DNA of 64,000 nt, taken from the NCBI GenBank assembly GCA_014803505.1, contig JAAVBM010000123.1:27092-91091 (forward strand). Reading direction: 5' to 3'. Origin of the DNA: a bacterium. GTDB lineage: Bacteria; Cyanobacteriota; Vampirovibrionia; Gastranaerophilales; Gastranaerophilaceae. The position numbers and the translations under genes are program-made. Positions 32,720 to 41,917 of this stretch are shown here, piece after piece (within the stretch, counting starts at the first letter, position 1; every line of letters begins with the position of its first letter). The notes beneath the pieces were generated by a model. It ran no database searches. It was not told the origin of the DNA and was given only the letters and a program-made list of their open reading frames with translations.

Positions 32720-34438
32720 ATGAAAAAATTTGCAATTGCTATATTTATAAACATTTTACTACTATCAATGCCTGCGCACTCAGCGTATTACGGAAATATT
32801 CCGCAAACAACACTACAAATTGCTCGTGATACTCAGGCAAATAGTTATTTACATTCACCACACTCTAAACTTGTCCGTGTTGGTATAGGTAATCAAAACT
32901 TTTCTGCCTATGACTACCAAAAAGCTTCCATCTACGGAACAGGTGAATTTGAACTCTACAATAATGATAAATATATTGATACCTACGACAGTGAAAATAT
33001 TATAAATATCTCTATGGTAGGCAAAATATTTGTTTTGACTGATATTGAAAATAAAGTTATAGCAAAAGTTTCAGGTCCGATAATCTTTAAATCAGACTAT
33101 GGATTTTTAGGTATAAAAGGTTTAAAAAGAGGCGGAAAAGATGCCGTATATCGCGGTGAAATCGAACTTGTACCTTGCATTAAAGACGGAAAATTTCATA
33201 TAGTAAATGTTCTGCCATTGGAAGAATATCTAAAAGGCGTTGTTCCAAATGAAATGCCTGTTCGCTTTGGCTTAGAAGCACTAAAAGCTCAGAGCGTTGC
33301 AGCAAGAAACTACGCACTTTCACCAAGAGTAAAAGCTAATCCTAATTATGATGTAGTTGACTCTGTTGCGAGCCAGGTTTATTTCGGCGCAAATACGGAA
33401 AGAGAGTTATCTAACCAAGCTGTAATGGAAACATCAGGAATCGTAGCAACTTACGATTGGTCATTGATTCTTGCGCAATACTCATCAACCGCAGGAGGTT
33501 ACACTGAATGTTATCAATACACATTCTCCGACCCTGTAACTAAAGAATTCCCTTCAAAGCCAAAACCTTATCTTGTTGCAAAACCTGATTATGATAGCTT
33601 TGAACCTTTAAACACAGAAGAAGCTGCCGCAAAATTTTATAAATCAAAACCAAAATCATTTGATGTAGATTCCACATATTATCGTTGGGAAAGAGAATGG
33701 AACGGACAGGAAATTCAAGACGCAGTTCAAGCAAATATAGCAGCTCAAAGCGCCACAGGATTTGTTCATCCCGCTGTAAAAAAAGGTGAAACCATCGGTA
33801 TAATTAAAAGTCTAAACGTTTTACAAAGAGGGGCTTCCGGTAAAATTATCAAACTCGAAATCAGAACAGATAACGGGAATTATATAGTTGAAAAAGAACT
33901 CGTAATCCGCAGACTTTTTACCAACAAAGGTAAAGCTCTACCAAGTGCAAATTTAGTTTTCGAACAAGAATACAACAAAGACGGTGATTTGATTTATGTA
34001 AAAGCCTACGGCGGAGGCTTCGGACACGGTGTTGGAATGAGCCAATTCGGAGCAGGATATATGGCAACAACTTTAAAAATGCCTTATGAAAAAATTCTGC
34101 AACACTATTACACAGGAATAACATTATCAACAGAGCCGTTTATTCTATCTTCAAACTGTGAACAAAACAAAGTTACACAAACATTTTTCACAAAAGACAA
34201 GCAAGCTAAATTGGTTGTTGATAATAAATATAAAGTAAATTACATTGATGCGGTCATAAACAATCTTGATGAAAAGATTCAACTTGATACATCGCAAAGA
34301 TTTAATAAAATTGATATATCAAAATATTTAAAAAATGGAATGAATACAATAACTTTTTATTATCCGCTTTCAGGAGAAAGTAATAAAGGGTTGAGAATGT
34401 ATATAGAAGTGGCGGGGGCAAATGAGTACTGCGATTAA
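32720..34438 (+). CDS. SpoIID/LytB-domain peptidoglycan-acting protein
   Basis: A 572-residue exported protein. Residues 1-22 are a signal peptide (MKKFAIAIFINILLLSMPAHS). The SpoIID domain contains VLPLEEYLKGVVPNEM, LKAQSVAARNYAL, STAGGYTE and the closing YGGGFGHGVGMSQFGA. SpoIID is a lytic transglycosylase that trims denuded glycan strands; homologues (LytB) occur in non-sporulating bacteria, including cyanobacterial relatives. The last 90 residues look like a beta-rich cell-surface domain. No other sporulation gene is visible. Its 3' end overlaps murJ by 17 bp, tying it to lipid II export and cell-wall work. Confidence 0.88.
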   Translation: MKKFAIAIFINILLLSMPAHSAYYGNIPQTTLQIARDTQANSYLHSPHSKLVRVGIGNQNFSAYDYQKASIYGTGEFELYNNDKYIDTYDSENIINISMVGKIFVLTDIENKVIAKVSGPIIFKSDYGFLGIKGLKRGGKDAVYRGEIELVPCIKDGKFHIVNVLPLEEYLKGVVPNEMPVRFGLEALKAQSVAARNYALSPRVKANPNYDVVDSVASQVYFGANTERELSNQAVMETSGIVATYDWSLILAQYSSTAGGYTECYQYTFSDPVTKEFPSKPKPYLVAKPDYDSFEPLNTEEAAAKFYKSKPKSFDVDSTYYRWEREWNGQEIQDAVQANIAAQSATGFVHPAVKKGETIGIIKSLNVLQRGASGKIIKLEIRTDNGNYIVEKELVIRRLFTNKGKALPSANLVFEQEYNKDGDLIYVKAYGGGFGHGVGMSQFGAGYMATTLKMPYEKILQHYYTGITLSTEPFILSSNCEQNKVTQTFFTKDKQAKLVVDNKYKVNYIDAVINNLDEKIQLDTSQRFNKIDISKYLKNGMNTITFYYPLSGESNKGLRMYIEVAGANEYCD

Positions 34439-36020
34439 CGAAGATAAAACACCAAGCTTATTAAAAGCTGCTTGGATTATTGCGGTTGTAACAATTGTGA
34501 GTAAACTTATAGGTTTTATTCGCGATATTATTATTGCAAATTACTACGGAGCATCAATGGTATCAGATGCGTATTATTATGCATATCAAATTCCTTCATT
34601 ATCTCTTATCCTGCTAGGTGGAGTTGGAGGACCGTTTCACAGTGCAACCGTTGCAATCTTCTCAAAGCTAATTCCAAGCTTGAATGAAAAACCATCTGAA
34701 GTTGTTAACAAATTATATTCAACATTTATGACGGCTACAATAATATTCTTCTTGGCTTTATCCGTCATAATGTATATTTTTCCAAGACAACTTATGGGAA
34801 TGATTATATCTAACGGCTCTGCTGAAATGATAAGCCTTGCAGCCGCACATTTGCAAATAATGACTCCATTGCTCATAATTGGCGGAATTGTAGGGATTTA
34901 CTACGGAATTCTTATAATTTACAAGCAATTTATGCTTCCTAATTTATCGCCAATAATAATGAGTTTAGCCATAATAGGTATAGTTATAGCCGTTCCAAAT
35001 GATCAAAAGGGTTATGCACTGGCTTGGGCAACCACAATTGGTGCAATTTTACAACTGATAATTCAATATCCGAATATCAAAAAACTTGGTTATAAATTAA
35101 AACCAAACTTTGAATTTACGCACAATCCGCACTTCAAAGAAATTTGCGAACTGCTTTTCCCTGCAATCTTAAGTTCTACAGTAGGACAAATTCATATATA
35201 TGTTGATATGTTTTTCACATCATCAATATCAGAAGGAGCATGGACTGCTATAGGTTATGCAAACAGAGTTTTTCAATTTCCGGTCGGAATTCTGGTAACC
35301 GCATTCTTGGTACCTTTATTCCCGATATTTGCAAGACTTGTTGCTGACAAAGACTATGACGGGATTAAAAACTATTTCAACAAAGGCGTCGGGGTATTAT
35401 TCTTTGGTGCAATCCCAATTATTATAGGAATTTTGGTAGTCGGATATGATGCAATAAGATTGATATTTGAACGCGGATTATTTGACTCTACCGCAACATT
35501 TATGGTTACAGAAGCCTTATGGTTCTTATCTGTATCTATAATTCCATATGTTTTCAGAGATTCTATAACCAGAGTTTATTATTCTTTCAATGATTCTGCA
35601 ACTCCTTTCATTGTTGCGTTTTCATCTATTGTGTTAAAACTTATTCTTAACTGGATTTTAATATCTAAAATGCATTTTGGTATAGGCGGAATTACGCTTT
35701 CAACATCTTTAGTAACCCTGTTCAATGCATTAGTACTTGGTATTTTAATAACAAAAAAACTAAAAATGGATTACAAATCATTATTTATAAATTTATTTAA
35801 AATGACTATAGCCGGAATAATTACAGGTGCAATTTGCTTCTTATGTGCAGTTGAATTCAACAATCTTGTAAAACTTCCGCTAATTCCGTTTGAAATATTA
35901 AAAATTACTTTAATAGCAATTGTCTGTCTGGCTATATATATTCCACTAAATTTATTATTTAAAATGGAATATGCAGGCGAATTATTTAATAGATTGTCAG
36001 CGAAATTTTTAAGAAAGTAA
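34422..36020 (+). CDS. murJ: lipid II flippase MurJ
   Basis: A 532-residue polytopic membrane protein of the MOP superfamily, with about 14 helices, that moves lipid II across the membrane for peptidoglycan synthesis. The N-terminal block AAWIIAVVTIVSKLIGFIRD is typical of MurJ/MviN, and GVGGPFHSA, FFTSSISEGAWTAIGYANRVFQFPVGI and the RGLFDSTATFMV region match conserved central helices. The overlap with the SpoIID-like gene (start inside its last codons, with a GGGGG ribosome site) indicates translational coupling. Confidence 0.93.
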   Translation: MSTAINEDKTPSLLKAAWIIAVVTIVSKLIGFIRDIIIANYYGASMVSDAYYYAYQIPSLSLILLGGVGGPFHSATVAIFSKLIPSLNEKPSEVVNKLYSTFMTATIIFFLALSVIMYIFPRQLMGMIISNGSAEMISLAAAHLQIMTPLLIIGGIVGIYYGILIIYKQFMLPNLSPIIMSLAIIGIVIAVPNDQKGYALAWATTIGAILQLIIQYPNIKKLGYKLKPNFEFTHNPHFKEICELLFPAILSSTVGQIHIYVDMFFTSSISEGAWTAIGYANRVFQFPVGILVTAFLVPLFPIFARLVADKDYDGIKNYFNKGVGVLFFGAIPIIIGILVVGYDAIRLIFERGLFDSTATFMVTEALWFLSVSIIPYVFRDSITRVYYSFNDSATPFIVAFSSIVLKLILNWILISKMHFGIGGITLSTSLVTLFNALVLGILITKKLKMDYKSLFINLFKMTIAGIITGAICFLCAVEFNNLVKLPLIPFEILKITLIAIVCLAIYIPLNLLFKMEYAGELFNRLSAKFLRK

Positions 36021-36061
36021 GACAATTTTATTCTGCAAAAAAGAGAGCTAAACTTTATATT

Positions 36062-36433
36062 ATGAAATTGATGATTGGACCAAATATAGATAATAGCAAA
36101 GTTCGTCTGGATTTTAGAAAAAGTCCCGACATGCCAGAAAACACTCCGAGTTATACAATAGAAAACTCTAAAGCAGATGAATTCGTTCTAAAATATAATT
36201 CTCAAACTGAAAAACTAAACAAAATTGCAGCATGGATAATGACAGGGTTTACGCTCGCAAGTTTATTAGCTGCAATAAAAATCAGCCTGTCAAACAGCAA
36301 GCATAAACTAATAAAAATAATTTCGGTTTCTGCCGGCAGCTTGTTATCAGGAGGAATACTTTCTGTTATAATAGCTTCAAATAAAAATAATAAACTTATG
36401 GATAAGTACAAAGTTTCAACTTACCCAAAATAA
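36062..36433 (+). CDS. hypothetical membrane protein with two helices
   Basis: A 123-residue protein I do not recognise. The first 60 residues are polar (MIGPNIDNSKVRLDFRKSPD). Two hydrophobic helices follow (AAWIMTGFTLASLLAAIKI, about 58-76, and IISVSAGSLLSGGILSVIIA, about 87-106), joined by a short basic loop (SNSKHKLIK). Both ends would therefore face the same side, probably the cytoplasm. There is no strong ribosome site; AGAGAG lies 12 nt before the ATG. It is spaced 41 bp after murJ and may be read from the same message. Confidence 0.5.
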   Translation: MKLMIGPNIDNSKVRLDFRKSPDMPENTPSYTIENSKADEFVLKYNSQTEKLNKIAAWIMTGFTLASLLAAIKISLSNSKHKLIKIISVSAGSLLSGGILSVIIASNKNNKLMDKYKVSTYPK

Positions 36434-36455
36434 GTTCTAATATTGGAGCAGGTGT

Positions 36456-36908
36456 ATGAAAGAATATTTAAAACTTAATACTGAAGAAAATCCAACCCTA
36501 ATTATTCTGGGGGTACTCGGGCTTTATTTTCTCATAGCAGGTTTTATATTATATTTATTCTTACTACACAGAATTTCACTATCTGTAACACTTATGTTAT
36601 GCGGGGTTTTCACGGCAATCTATTTCCCTCGATTTTTAGTTATCAAAAAAATTATAACTAAAGACGACATAAAAATAATTGATGACTCCATAATTATAAA
36701 TAATAGAAAAATAGACTTTGCCGAAATAATAGATTTTAAAGTAAAAATATTCAAACCTCAAGTTATATTCTTTTTTAACAATAAAATGCTAGTATTCCAA
36801 GAAGCAAAAATGATGCTGCAAACAAATTCAGAACAAATACCATTCTCTGTAATAGGAACAGAAAAAATCCGATTACTTCAAGAATTTCTTTCACATATTA
36901 TACATTAA
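36456..36908 (+). CDS. hypothetical membrane protein with a PH-like cytoplasmic part
   Basis: A 150-residue protein with two N-terminal helices (LIILGVLGLYFLIAGFILYL, then SVTLMLCGVFTAIYF). A hydrophilic, beta-rich domain of about 90 residues follows (IKIIDDSIIINNRKIDFAEIIDFKVKIF), with the spacing of bacterial PH-like (bPH) domains. No family is assigned with confidence. A GGAGCAGGT site precedes the ATG. It follows the previous small membrane gene by 22 bp and ends with a 4-bp head-on overlap with comM. Confidence 0.5.
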   Translation: MKEYLKLNTEENPTLIILGVLGLYFLIAGFILYLFLLHRISLSVTLMLCGVFTAIYFPRFLVIKKIITKDDIKIIDDSIIINNRKIDFAEIIDFKVKIFKPQVIFFFNNKMLVFQEAKMMLQTNSEQIPFSVIGTEKIRLLQEFLSHIIH

Positions 36909-38443
36909 ATACTGTCTTGACCTTTAATTAAACGATATTGTAGAGCTTGCATCAAATGTATTTGCTCGATATTTTGGCTACCATCCAAGTCAGCAATAGT
37001 TCTCGCAAGTTTTAAAATTCTGTCATAACGCCTACCGGAAAGTTGATATTTAACAATCGCAACTTTTAATAATTCTTTTGATTGCTCATTTATTTGACAA
37101 TATTTTTTAATAAGTTTTGAGGTGAGTTCTGAATTAGTTAAAATAGATTCGTTACGATATCTTTCAGCCTGAATTTTTCTGGCTCTGATAACCCTTTGCC
37201 TAATAGTTGCAGAACTTTCTTCCTGCGAAGTTGAATTCAATAATTCTTCAGAAGTCAAACGAGGAACATCAATTTGTAAATCTATTCTATCCAATAAAGG
37301 TCCTGACAATCTTGCAGAATATCTATTTATTTGATAGTCAGAACAAGTACATTGCTTTTCCTTATCTCCTAAAAAACCGCAAGGACAAGGGTTCATTGCA
37401 CCTAAAAGCATAAATTTCGCAGGATATTTTATCGAATGTTTAGCTCTCGAGATCACAATCTCACCATCTTCTAAAGGCTGCCTCAAAACTTCCAATACAT
37501 TTCTCGGAAATTCAACCATCTCATCAAGAAACAAAACTCCGCGATGAGCAAGCGTAATTTCTCCTGGTTTTGGATTTGTTCCACCTCCAATAATGCCGTT
37601 TGCCGATGCAGTATGATGAACAGCCCTAAAAGGTCTGCGAGCCATCAATGGTTCATCTTCTGAAAGTAATCCGCAAATACTGTATATCTTTGTAAGTTCC
37701 AATGCTTCTGACAATTCTAACGGAGGTAATATTGATGCAAAACATTTTGCCATAAGTGTTTTACCTGATCCAGGAGAACCAATCATTAACATATTATGCC
37801 CGCCGGCTGCAGCAATCTCTAAAGCTTTTTTCGCTTTTTGCTGACCTTTTACATCCTTAAAATCAAAAGTATAGTCCTGTTCACCTTTTAAATTTAAATA
37901 CTGCTCAACATCAATTCTGGTCGGAGGAATCTTTGTTTCGATAAAATGATTAACAACATCTGATAAGTGCTCTGCACCATATACGTTAATACCATCAATC
38001 AAAGCCGCCTCTTTAACATTAGATTTTGGAACAACAATATCTTTAATTCCTACTTCTTTAAGTCCCAAAATCAAAGGTAAAACGCCGTTTATTCCACGAA
38101 TCATGCCATCAAGTGATAACTCACCCACAAAAGCATAATCTTTAACTTTATCAAAATCTAAAACTTCTTCTTCGATTAAAATTCCCACAGCTATTGGTAA
38201 ATCAAACCCTGTACCAATTTTCTTCAAATCTGCAGGAGCAAGATTCACAACAATCTTTTTAGCTGGAAAACTATACCCGGAATTCTTTATTGCTGATTTA
38301 ACTCTATCACGAGCTTCATTTACAGATGCATCAGGAAGTCCCACTATTGACATGCCCGGCAGCGAATTAGTAACATCCGTTTCTACCGAAACTTCATATG
38401 CACTCAGCCCAATTACTGTTCCTGTTTTAACCCTATTAACCAT
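36905..38443 (-). CDS. comM: YifB/ComM family Mg chelatase-like AAA ATPase
   Basis: A 512-residue ATPase. The N-terminal Lon-protease-like domain (VSIVGLPDASVNEARDRVKSA, about residues 32-52) is followed by the AAA+ motor with IGSPGSGKTLMAK (about 218-230), LFLDEMVEFPR and AMNPCPCGFLGD with paired cysteines, then the C-terminal chelatase-type domain (GRRYDRILKLARTIADL). ComM is a hexameric helicase that drives branch migration during integration of transformed DNA; YifB homologues in other species are less well characterised. A leaderless promoter precedes it. Its stop overlaps the stop of the convergent gene by 4 bp. Confidence 0.93.
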   Translation of the reverse strand: MVNRVKTGTVIGLSAYEVSVETDVTNSLPGMSIVGLPDASVNEARDRVKSAIKNSGYSFPAKKIVVNLAPADLKKIGTGFDLPIAVGILIEEEVLDFDKVKDYAFVGELSLDGMIRGINGVLPLILGLKEVGIKDIVVPKSNVKEAALIDGINVYGAEHLSDVVNHFIETKIPPTRIDVEQYLNLKGEQDYTFDFKDVKGQQKAKKALEIAAAGGHNMLMIGSPGSGKTLMAKCFASILPPLELSEALELTKIYSICGLLSEDEPLMARRPFRAVHHTASANGIIGGGTNPKPGEITLAHRGVLFLDEMVEFPRNVLEVLRQPLEDGEIVISRAKHSIKYPAKFMLLGAMNPCPCGFLGDKEKQCTCSDYQINRYSARLSGPLLDRIDLQIDVPRLTSEELLNSTSQEESSATIRQRVIRARKIQAERYRNESILTNSELTSKLIKKYCQINEQSKELLKVAIVKYQLSGRRYDRILKLARTIADLDGSQNIEQIHLMQALQYRLIKGQDSI

Positions 38444-38449
38444 ACGGCT

Positions 38450-38458
38450 AGTATAACA
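38450..38458 (-). promoter_or_regulatory. extended -10 promoter of comM, probably leaderless
   Basis: On the minus strand: TGT then TATACT, 6 nt (AGCCGT), then the comM ATG. No Shine-Dalgarno sequence is present. Confidence 0.55.
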
Positions 38459-38529
38459 CGAACAATAATAATTTGTATTTTAGGTTTTAATATGCTAAAA
38501 TGCAGTCAGGAAAAGAGAGAGAATTTAAA

Positions 38530-39744
38530 ATGACTAAAGAAATTTCAACATTAAAAAATAACATTGAATATATTTACAGAAAAAATGATAACACTCCAAG
38601 AATGGCTTTATGCTTGAATTTATCAATCAACAACGCAGAAAAAACCACCGGTATTTATTCGCTTGTTGCAAGATTATTATTACAAGGGACTGAAAAATAT
38701 AATTCTGAACAACTTGCTAACGAATTTGAAAAATATGCAATTGATTTTTCAAGTGATTTATTTCCAAACTATCTTAGATTTAAATTTGTATGTTTAAATG
38801 AAGATTTTTCAAAAGCAATTGAACTTATGGATGAAGTTATCAAGAATTCAACCTTTGAAGAATTTGAAAAAGAAAAAGGTAAAATAATCGGTGAAATTAC
38901 AGCTGAATTAGATTCTCCAAGAGCTATCGCATTAGATGCCTACGGAAAAACAATGTTCGAAAATCACTACTATGGGAATACTTTGACAAAAACGCTTGAA
39001 TGCATAGATTCAATAACAAAAGAAGACGTGATAGAAGCTTATAATCAAATATTAAATGACAGCAGAAAAAGCCTTGCAATTGTTGGAAGTTTAAATAAAG
39101 AAGAAATTCTGCCTCAAATCGAGCAAACAATAGGAACTTTGCCTGCATCTCAAAACAATAATTTTAATATTGAAAAACCTGAACTAACTGCGAAAAAAGA
39201 AGTAGAAAATATTCGTGCAGATTTAAATCAATCACACATTATAAAAGGATGGATGGTTCCAACTTATGGCGAAGAAGATTATCCGGCACTTATTTTGTTA
39301 AATATTATTCTTGGTGCTTGCGGATTGTCATCAAGACTTTTCCAAGAATTAAGAGACAAAAAAGGACTTGCTTATGTAGTAAGAAGTTCATACGAAACAT
39401 TCAAACTTGCAGGTAATTTTATGATATACATTGCAACAGAACCTAAAAATATTGAAGTTTCTCTAAACGGGTTTAATGAAGAAATCGAAAAAATCAAAAC
39501 GATTCCAGTTTCAGAAGAAGAACTTAACAACGCAAAAAATAACTTTATAGGAAAATGTGCATTTATTGAAGAAACAAACCTTCAACAAGCTTGCAGCTAC
39601 GCAAAACATGGTGTACTTGGTTTAGGTTTCACATTCTACAATGATGTAAAAGAACAAGTTAAAAAAGTTACGTCAGAACAAATATTGAAATGCGCTCAAA
39701 AATGTTTCTCTGATAAATACGTCATTTCAATAATTAAACCATAA
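38530..39744 (+). CDS. M16-family peptidase-like protein without the zinc motif
   Basis: A 404-residue protein with the two-lobe fold of M16B peptidases. The C-terminal half has the conserved KKGLAYVVRSSYETFKLAG block and IIKGWMVPTYGEEDYPAL. The N-terminal half, where active subunits carry HxxEH followed by a distant Glu, reads TTGIYSLVARLLLQGT: no histidines at the expected place. It should therefore be a non-catalytic subunit. In other bacteria such subunits pair with an active one encoded alongside, but no partner is adjacent here. An in-frame ATG at 38500 overlaps the -10 element (TGCTAAAAT, 38493-38501), so I use 38530. Confidence 0.85.
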   Translation: MTKEISTLKNNIEYIYRKNDNTPRMALCLNLSINNAEKTTGIYSLVARLLLQGTEKYNSEQLANEFEKYAIDFSSDLFPNYLRFKFVCLNEDFSKAIELMDEVIKNSTFEEFEKEKGKIIGEITAELDSPRAIALDAYGKTMFENHYYGNTLTKTLECIDSITKEDVIEAYNQILNDSRKSLAIVGSLNKEEILPQIEQTIGTLPASQNNNFNIEKPELTAKKEVENIRADLNQSHIIKGWMVPTYGEEDYPALILLNIILGACGLSSRLFQELRDKKGLAYVVRSSYETFKLAGNFMIYIATEPKNIEVSLNGFNEEIEKIKTIPVSEEELNNAKNNFIGKCAFIEETNLQQACSYAKHGVLGLGFTFYNDVKEQVKKVTSEQILKCAQKCFSDKYVISIIKP

Positions 39745-39765
39745 CTTATCAGCTAATAGTTTTTT

Positions 39766-39798
39766 CTCTTCAATTTGAAAATAATTCAAGTTGAGAGG
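39766..39798 (+). promoter_or_regulatory. hairpin masking the ribosome site of the OmpA-like gene
   Basis: CTCTTCAATTTGAA (39766-39779) pairs with TTCAAGTTGAGAG (39785-39797) through 13 pairs with one bulge and one wobble; the loop is AATAA. The GAGAGG Shine-Dalgarno of the next gene lies in the 3' arm. A short T run follows, so it could act as an RBS switch or an attenuator. Confidence 0.45.
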
Positions 39799-39806
39799 AT
39801 TTTTGA

Positions 39807-40376
39807 ATGAAAAATAAAAATAAAATAACTAAATATTTTATTTTTTGTACAGTTTTTATAATATTATTACTTGAGCAATATTCTATTGCTCAAGAATATT
39901 CATCTCCGATGATGGCTATGCTTACAAAAAACTATTTTGCACCAACATCCGAAATAGAAAATCTTTTTAAGAATAATTTACAACTTGGTGACTCTGTTAT
40001 TTATACAAAAGTACCAAGAGGATTAGTTATAAGTATAGATTCTCTTATATTTTTTAAAGAAGGTAATGACGACTTGCTGGATTCGGCAAAACCTCATCTA
40101 TCTGCAATTGCAAATATACTGCGTCAAATAAATAACAATTGTATAATTGAATCCAACACAGAATTTAATTCAAATAAAAAGTCAGATTACTCTACAAATT
40201 GGGAATTATCCACAGTGCGAGCAGGTAAAATAGCAGATTACTTAATAAAAAACGAGCATATTTCTCCATCTAAAATAAGTGCAATAGGATATGGAGAATA
40301 CATGCCATTCTCTACTCAATCATCTAACATGGATCGCCGTATCGATTTTGTTATAATAAACTATGAAGCTCAATAA
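39807..40376 (+). CDS. exported OmpA-domain protein
   Basis: A 189-residue protein with an N-terminal hydrophobic segment (YFIFCTVFIILLLEQYSIAQ, residues 10-29) that works as a signal peptide or anchor. The C-terminal OmpA-like domain (from about residue 75) has the usual elements: SLIFFKEGNDDLLDSAKPHL, the NWELSTVRAGKIADYLI helix with the diaminopimelate-contacting pattern, IGYGEYMP, and NMDRRIDFVI. It should bind peptidoglycan in the periplasm, as Pal- or MotB-type proteins do. There is no lipobox Cys. Its ribosome site GAGAGGA is inside a hairpin. It converges on the sigma factor gene 15 bp away. Confidence 0.8.
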   Translation: MKNKNKITKYFIFCTVFIILLLEQYSIAQEYSSPMMAMLTKNYFAPTSEIENLFKNNLQLGDSVIYTKVPRGLVISIDSLIFFKEGNDDLLDSAKPHLSAIANILRQINNNCIIESNTEFNSNKKSDYSTNWELSTVRAGKIADYLIKNEHISPSKISAIGYGEYMPFSTQSSNMDRRIDFVIINYEAQ

Positions 40377-40391
40377 CATTTAAGACCTAAA

Positions 40392-41219
40392 TTAACCAAC
40401 AATAGCTTGCTGTAGACGAGAAGATCTATTTTCATTAAGAATATTTTTCAATTTCATAATAGCTTGAGCATGTAACTGACAAACGCGAGATTCAGACATA
40501 CCAAGAGTTTCTCCGATTTCTTTCATGGTCATATTCTCTTGATAATATAAAACCATTAACACACGTTCACGTTCAGGAAGCCTTTGTAAAGCTCTTTGCA
40601 AATCAGTTTTTACATTTTGTTCTTCCATTCGTTCTTGAGGATTTAATTTTGTTGAATCTTCAATAGTATCAATAATTTCCATACTATCCTCAGAAGTTCC
40701 GCGCTTATCATAAATAGAAGTCACAGTCACATCTTCTGACATAATTTGATTAACTTTATCTACATCCATATCAAGATAATTTGCAACCTCAGAAGATGTC
40801 GGAATTCTGCCTAATTCTTGTTTTAAATACTCTGTAGCTTGTTTAATATCTTTAATTTTCTTTCTAACACTTCTTGGTAAAAAGTCCTGTGCTCTAATTC
40901 TATCAAGAATTGACCCACGAATTCTTATAAGTGCATAAGTTTCAAATCTTGTGTTTTTCTGTTTTGAAAAACGTTCTACGGCATTGATAAGCCCTTCTAC
41001 ACCATAGCCCGCAATGTCTTCAACCGAAATTGTAACCGGTAATGAAACCTTTACACGACCAACTGCGTAACGCACAAGATAAATATACTGTACAATAATA
41101 GCATCTCTAGCTTGTTTATTTGTTTTATCCGCAAAGTATTTTTCCCATAAGTCAGTTAACTCATCCTCTGATAAGCGTTTTATACTGTTGTATGAAGAAA
41201 AATCAAAACTCTGTTCCAT
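40392..41219 (-). CDS. FliA/WhiG-type RNA polymerase sigma factor
   Basis: A 275-residue alternative sigma-70 family factor of the sigma-28 type. Region 2 includes VRYAVGRVKVSL ... SVEDIAGYGVEGLINAVERF and FETYALIRIRGSILDRIR. Region 3 has LPRSVRKKIKDIKQATEYL, and region 4 ends MTMKEIGETLGMSESRVCQLHAQAI, the promoter -35 reader. In flagellated bacteria this family drives late flagellar genes; no flagellar gene or anti-sigma FlgM is in the window, so another regulon is likely (cell surface or pili). A TTG at 41231 would add four residues (MGRL); the ATG at 41219 after GGGCAGG is preferred but not certain. Confidence 0.88.
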   Translation of the reverse strand: MEQSFDFSSYNSIKRLSEDELTDLWEKYFADKTNKQARDAIIVQYIYLVRYAVGRVKVSLPVTISVEDIAGYGVEGLINAVERFSKQKNTRFETYALIRIRGSILDRIRAQDFLPRSVRKKIKDIKQATEYLKQELGRIPTSSEVANYLDMDVDKVNQIMSEDVTVTSIYDKRGTSEDSMEIIDTIEDSTKLNPQERMEEQNVKTDLQRALQRLPERERVLMVLYYQENMTMKEIGETLGMSESRVCQLHAQAIMKLKNILNENRSSRLQQAIVG

Positions 41220-41388
41220 TAACCTGCCCAACTCTTTCTTTATTACATATCCATTCTATAATATTAGAAATTTTAAACATCATTTAAAAAGATGAAAACA
41301 ATATGGCATGATTAAAGTTTTTCTAATACATGTAATTGAACCTGCAAAATACCCCATGATTCATGCTAAAAATTCAAAAATTTGTCAT

Positions 41389-41417
41389 TAAAAAAGACCT
41401 CTTAAAAAGAGGTCTTT
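41389..41417 (-). terminator. terminator of the small secreted-protein gene
   Basis: The stem AAAGACCTCTT (41393-41403) with AAGAGGTCTTT (41407-41417) and a 3-nt loop. The A run at 41389-41395 is a U tract on the minus strand, directly after the gene at 41435-41803. Confidence 0.85.
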
Positions 41418-41434
41418 GCTATATTTGTTAAACC

Positions 41435-41803
41435 TTAGAAATAAGATTTAGTACCTTTTCCACCCGGATTCCAATAAGAATTTCCTTGGCTTCTTTGTTT
41501 AGTACGAACTCTTACTCTTGGTTGTCTTCTTTCCGCTACAGGTTTTCCTTCAGCAGCAGCGTTTTGAGGAACCATGTTTGGATCAAGTTTATTTGCCGGA
41601 GTAAAAGTAGCTTCGTAAACGCCATTTTCACCTTGAACAGAAACTTGAGGACCGTTTGCTTCTGATGCATTATATTGTTGTCCGCTTACGCCATATGGAG
41701 TTGACAATACAGTAGGATTTAATGGCTCTAACAACAATGGTTCAGCTGCAATTGCCGCAGATGAAATTGAAATTAAAGTTAATAATAATAATAAATTTTT
41801 CAT
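41435..41803 (-). CDS. small secreted hypothetical protein
   Basis: A 122-residue protein with a Sec signal peptide (MKNLLLLLTLISISSAAIAA, cleavage near residue 20). The mature part is proline- and asparagine-rich, with a low-complexity middle (TPANKLDPNMVPQNAAAEG), a very basic RRQPRVRVRTKQRSQG segment, and an aromatic/glycine end (YWNPGGKGTKSYF). No cysteines and no family that I recognise; it looks intrinsically disordered, perhaps binding polyanions at the envelope. An AGGAGT ribosome site precedes the ATG. The 200 bp between it and the sigma factor gene contain no gene. Confidence 0.55.
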   Translation of the reverse strand: MKNLLLLLTLISISSAAIAAEPLLLEPLNPTVLSTPYGVSGQQYNASEANGPQVSVQGENGVYEATFTPANKLDPNMVPQNAAAEGKPVAERRQPRVRVRTKQRSQGNSYWNPGGKGTKSYF

Positions 41804-41917
41804 TCTATGACTCCTATATTAAAATTTATCTGATAATATACTTATATAACGTAATTAATTAAAAATCAAACATAAAATAATTTGTTATATAATAATAAAA
41901 AATATTTGGAAAGAAAA

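Noticed and set aside
32720..34438. Evidence of sporulation from the SpoIID-like protein
   Set aside because: SpoIID-domain proteins are widespread in non-sporulating bacteria, and no other sporulation gene is present.
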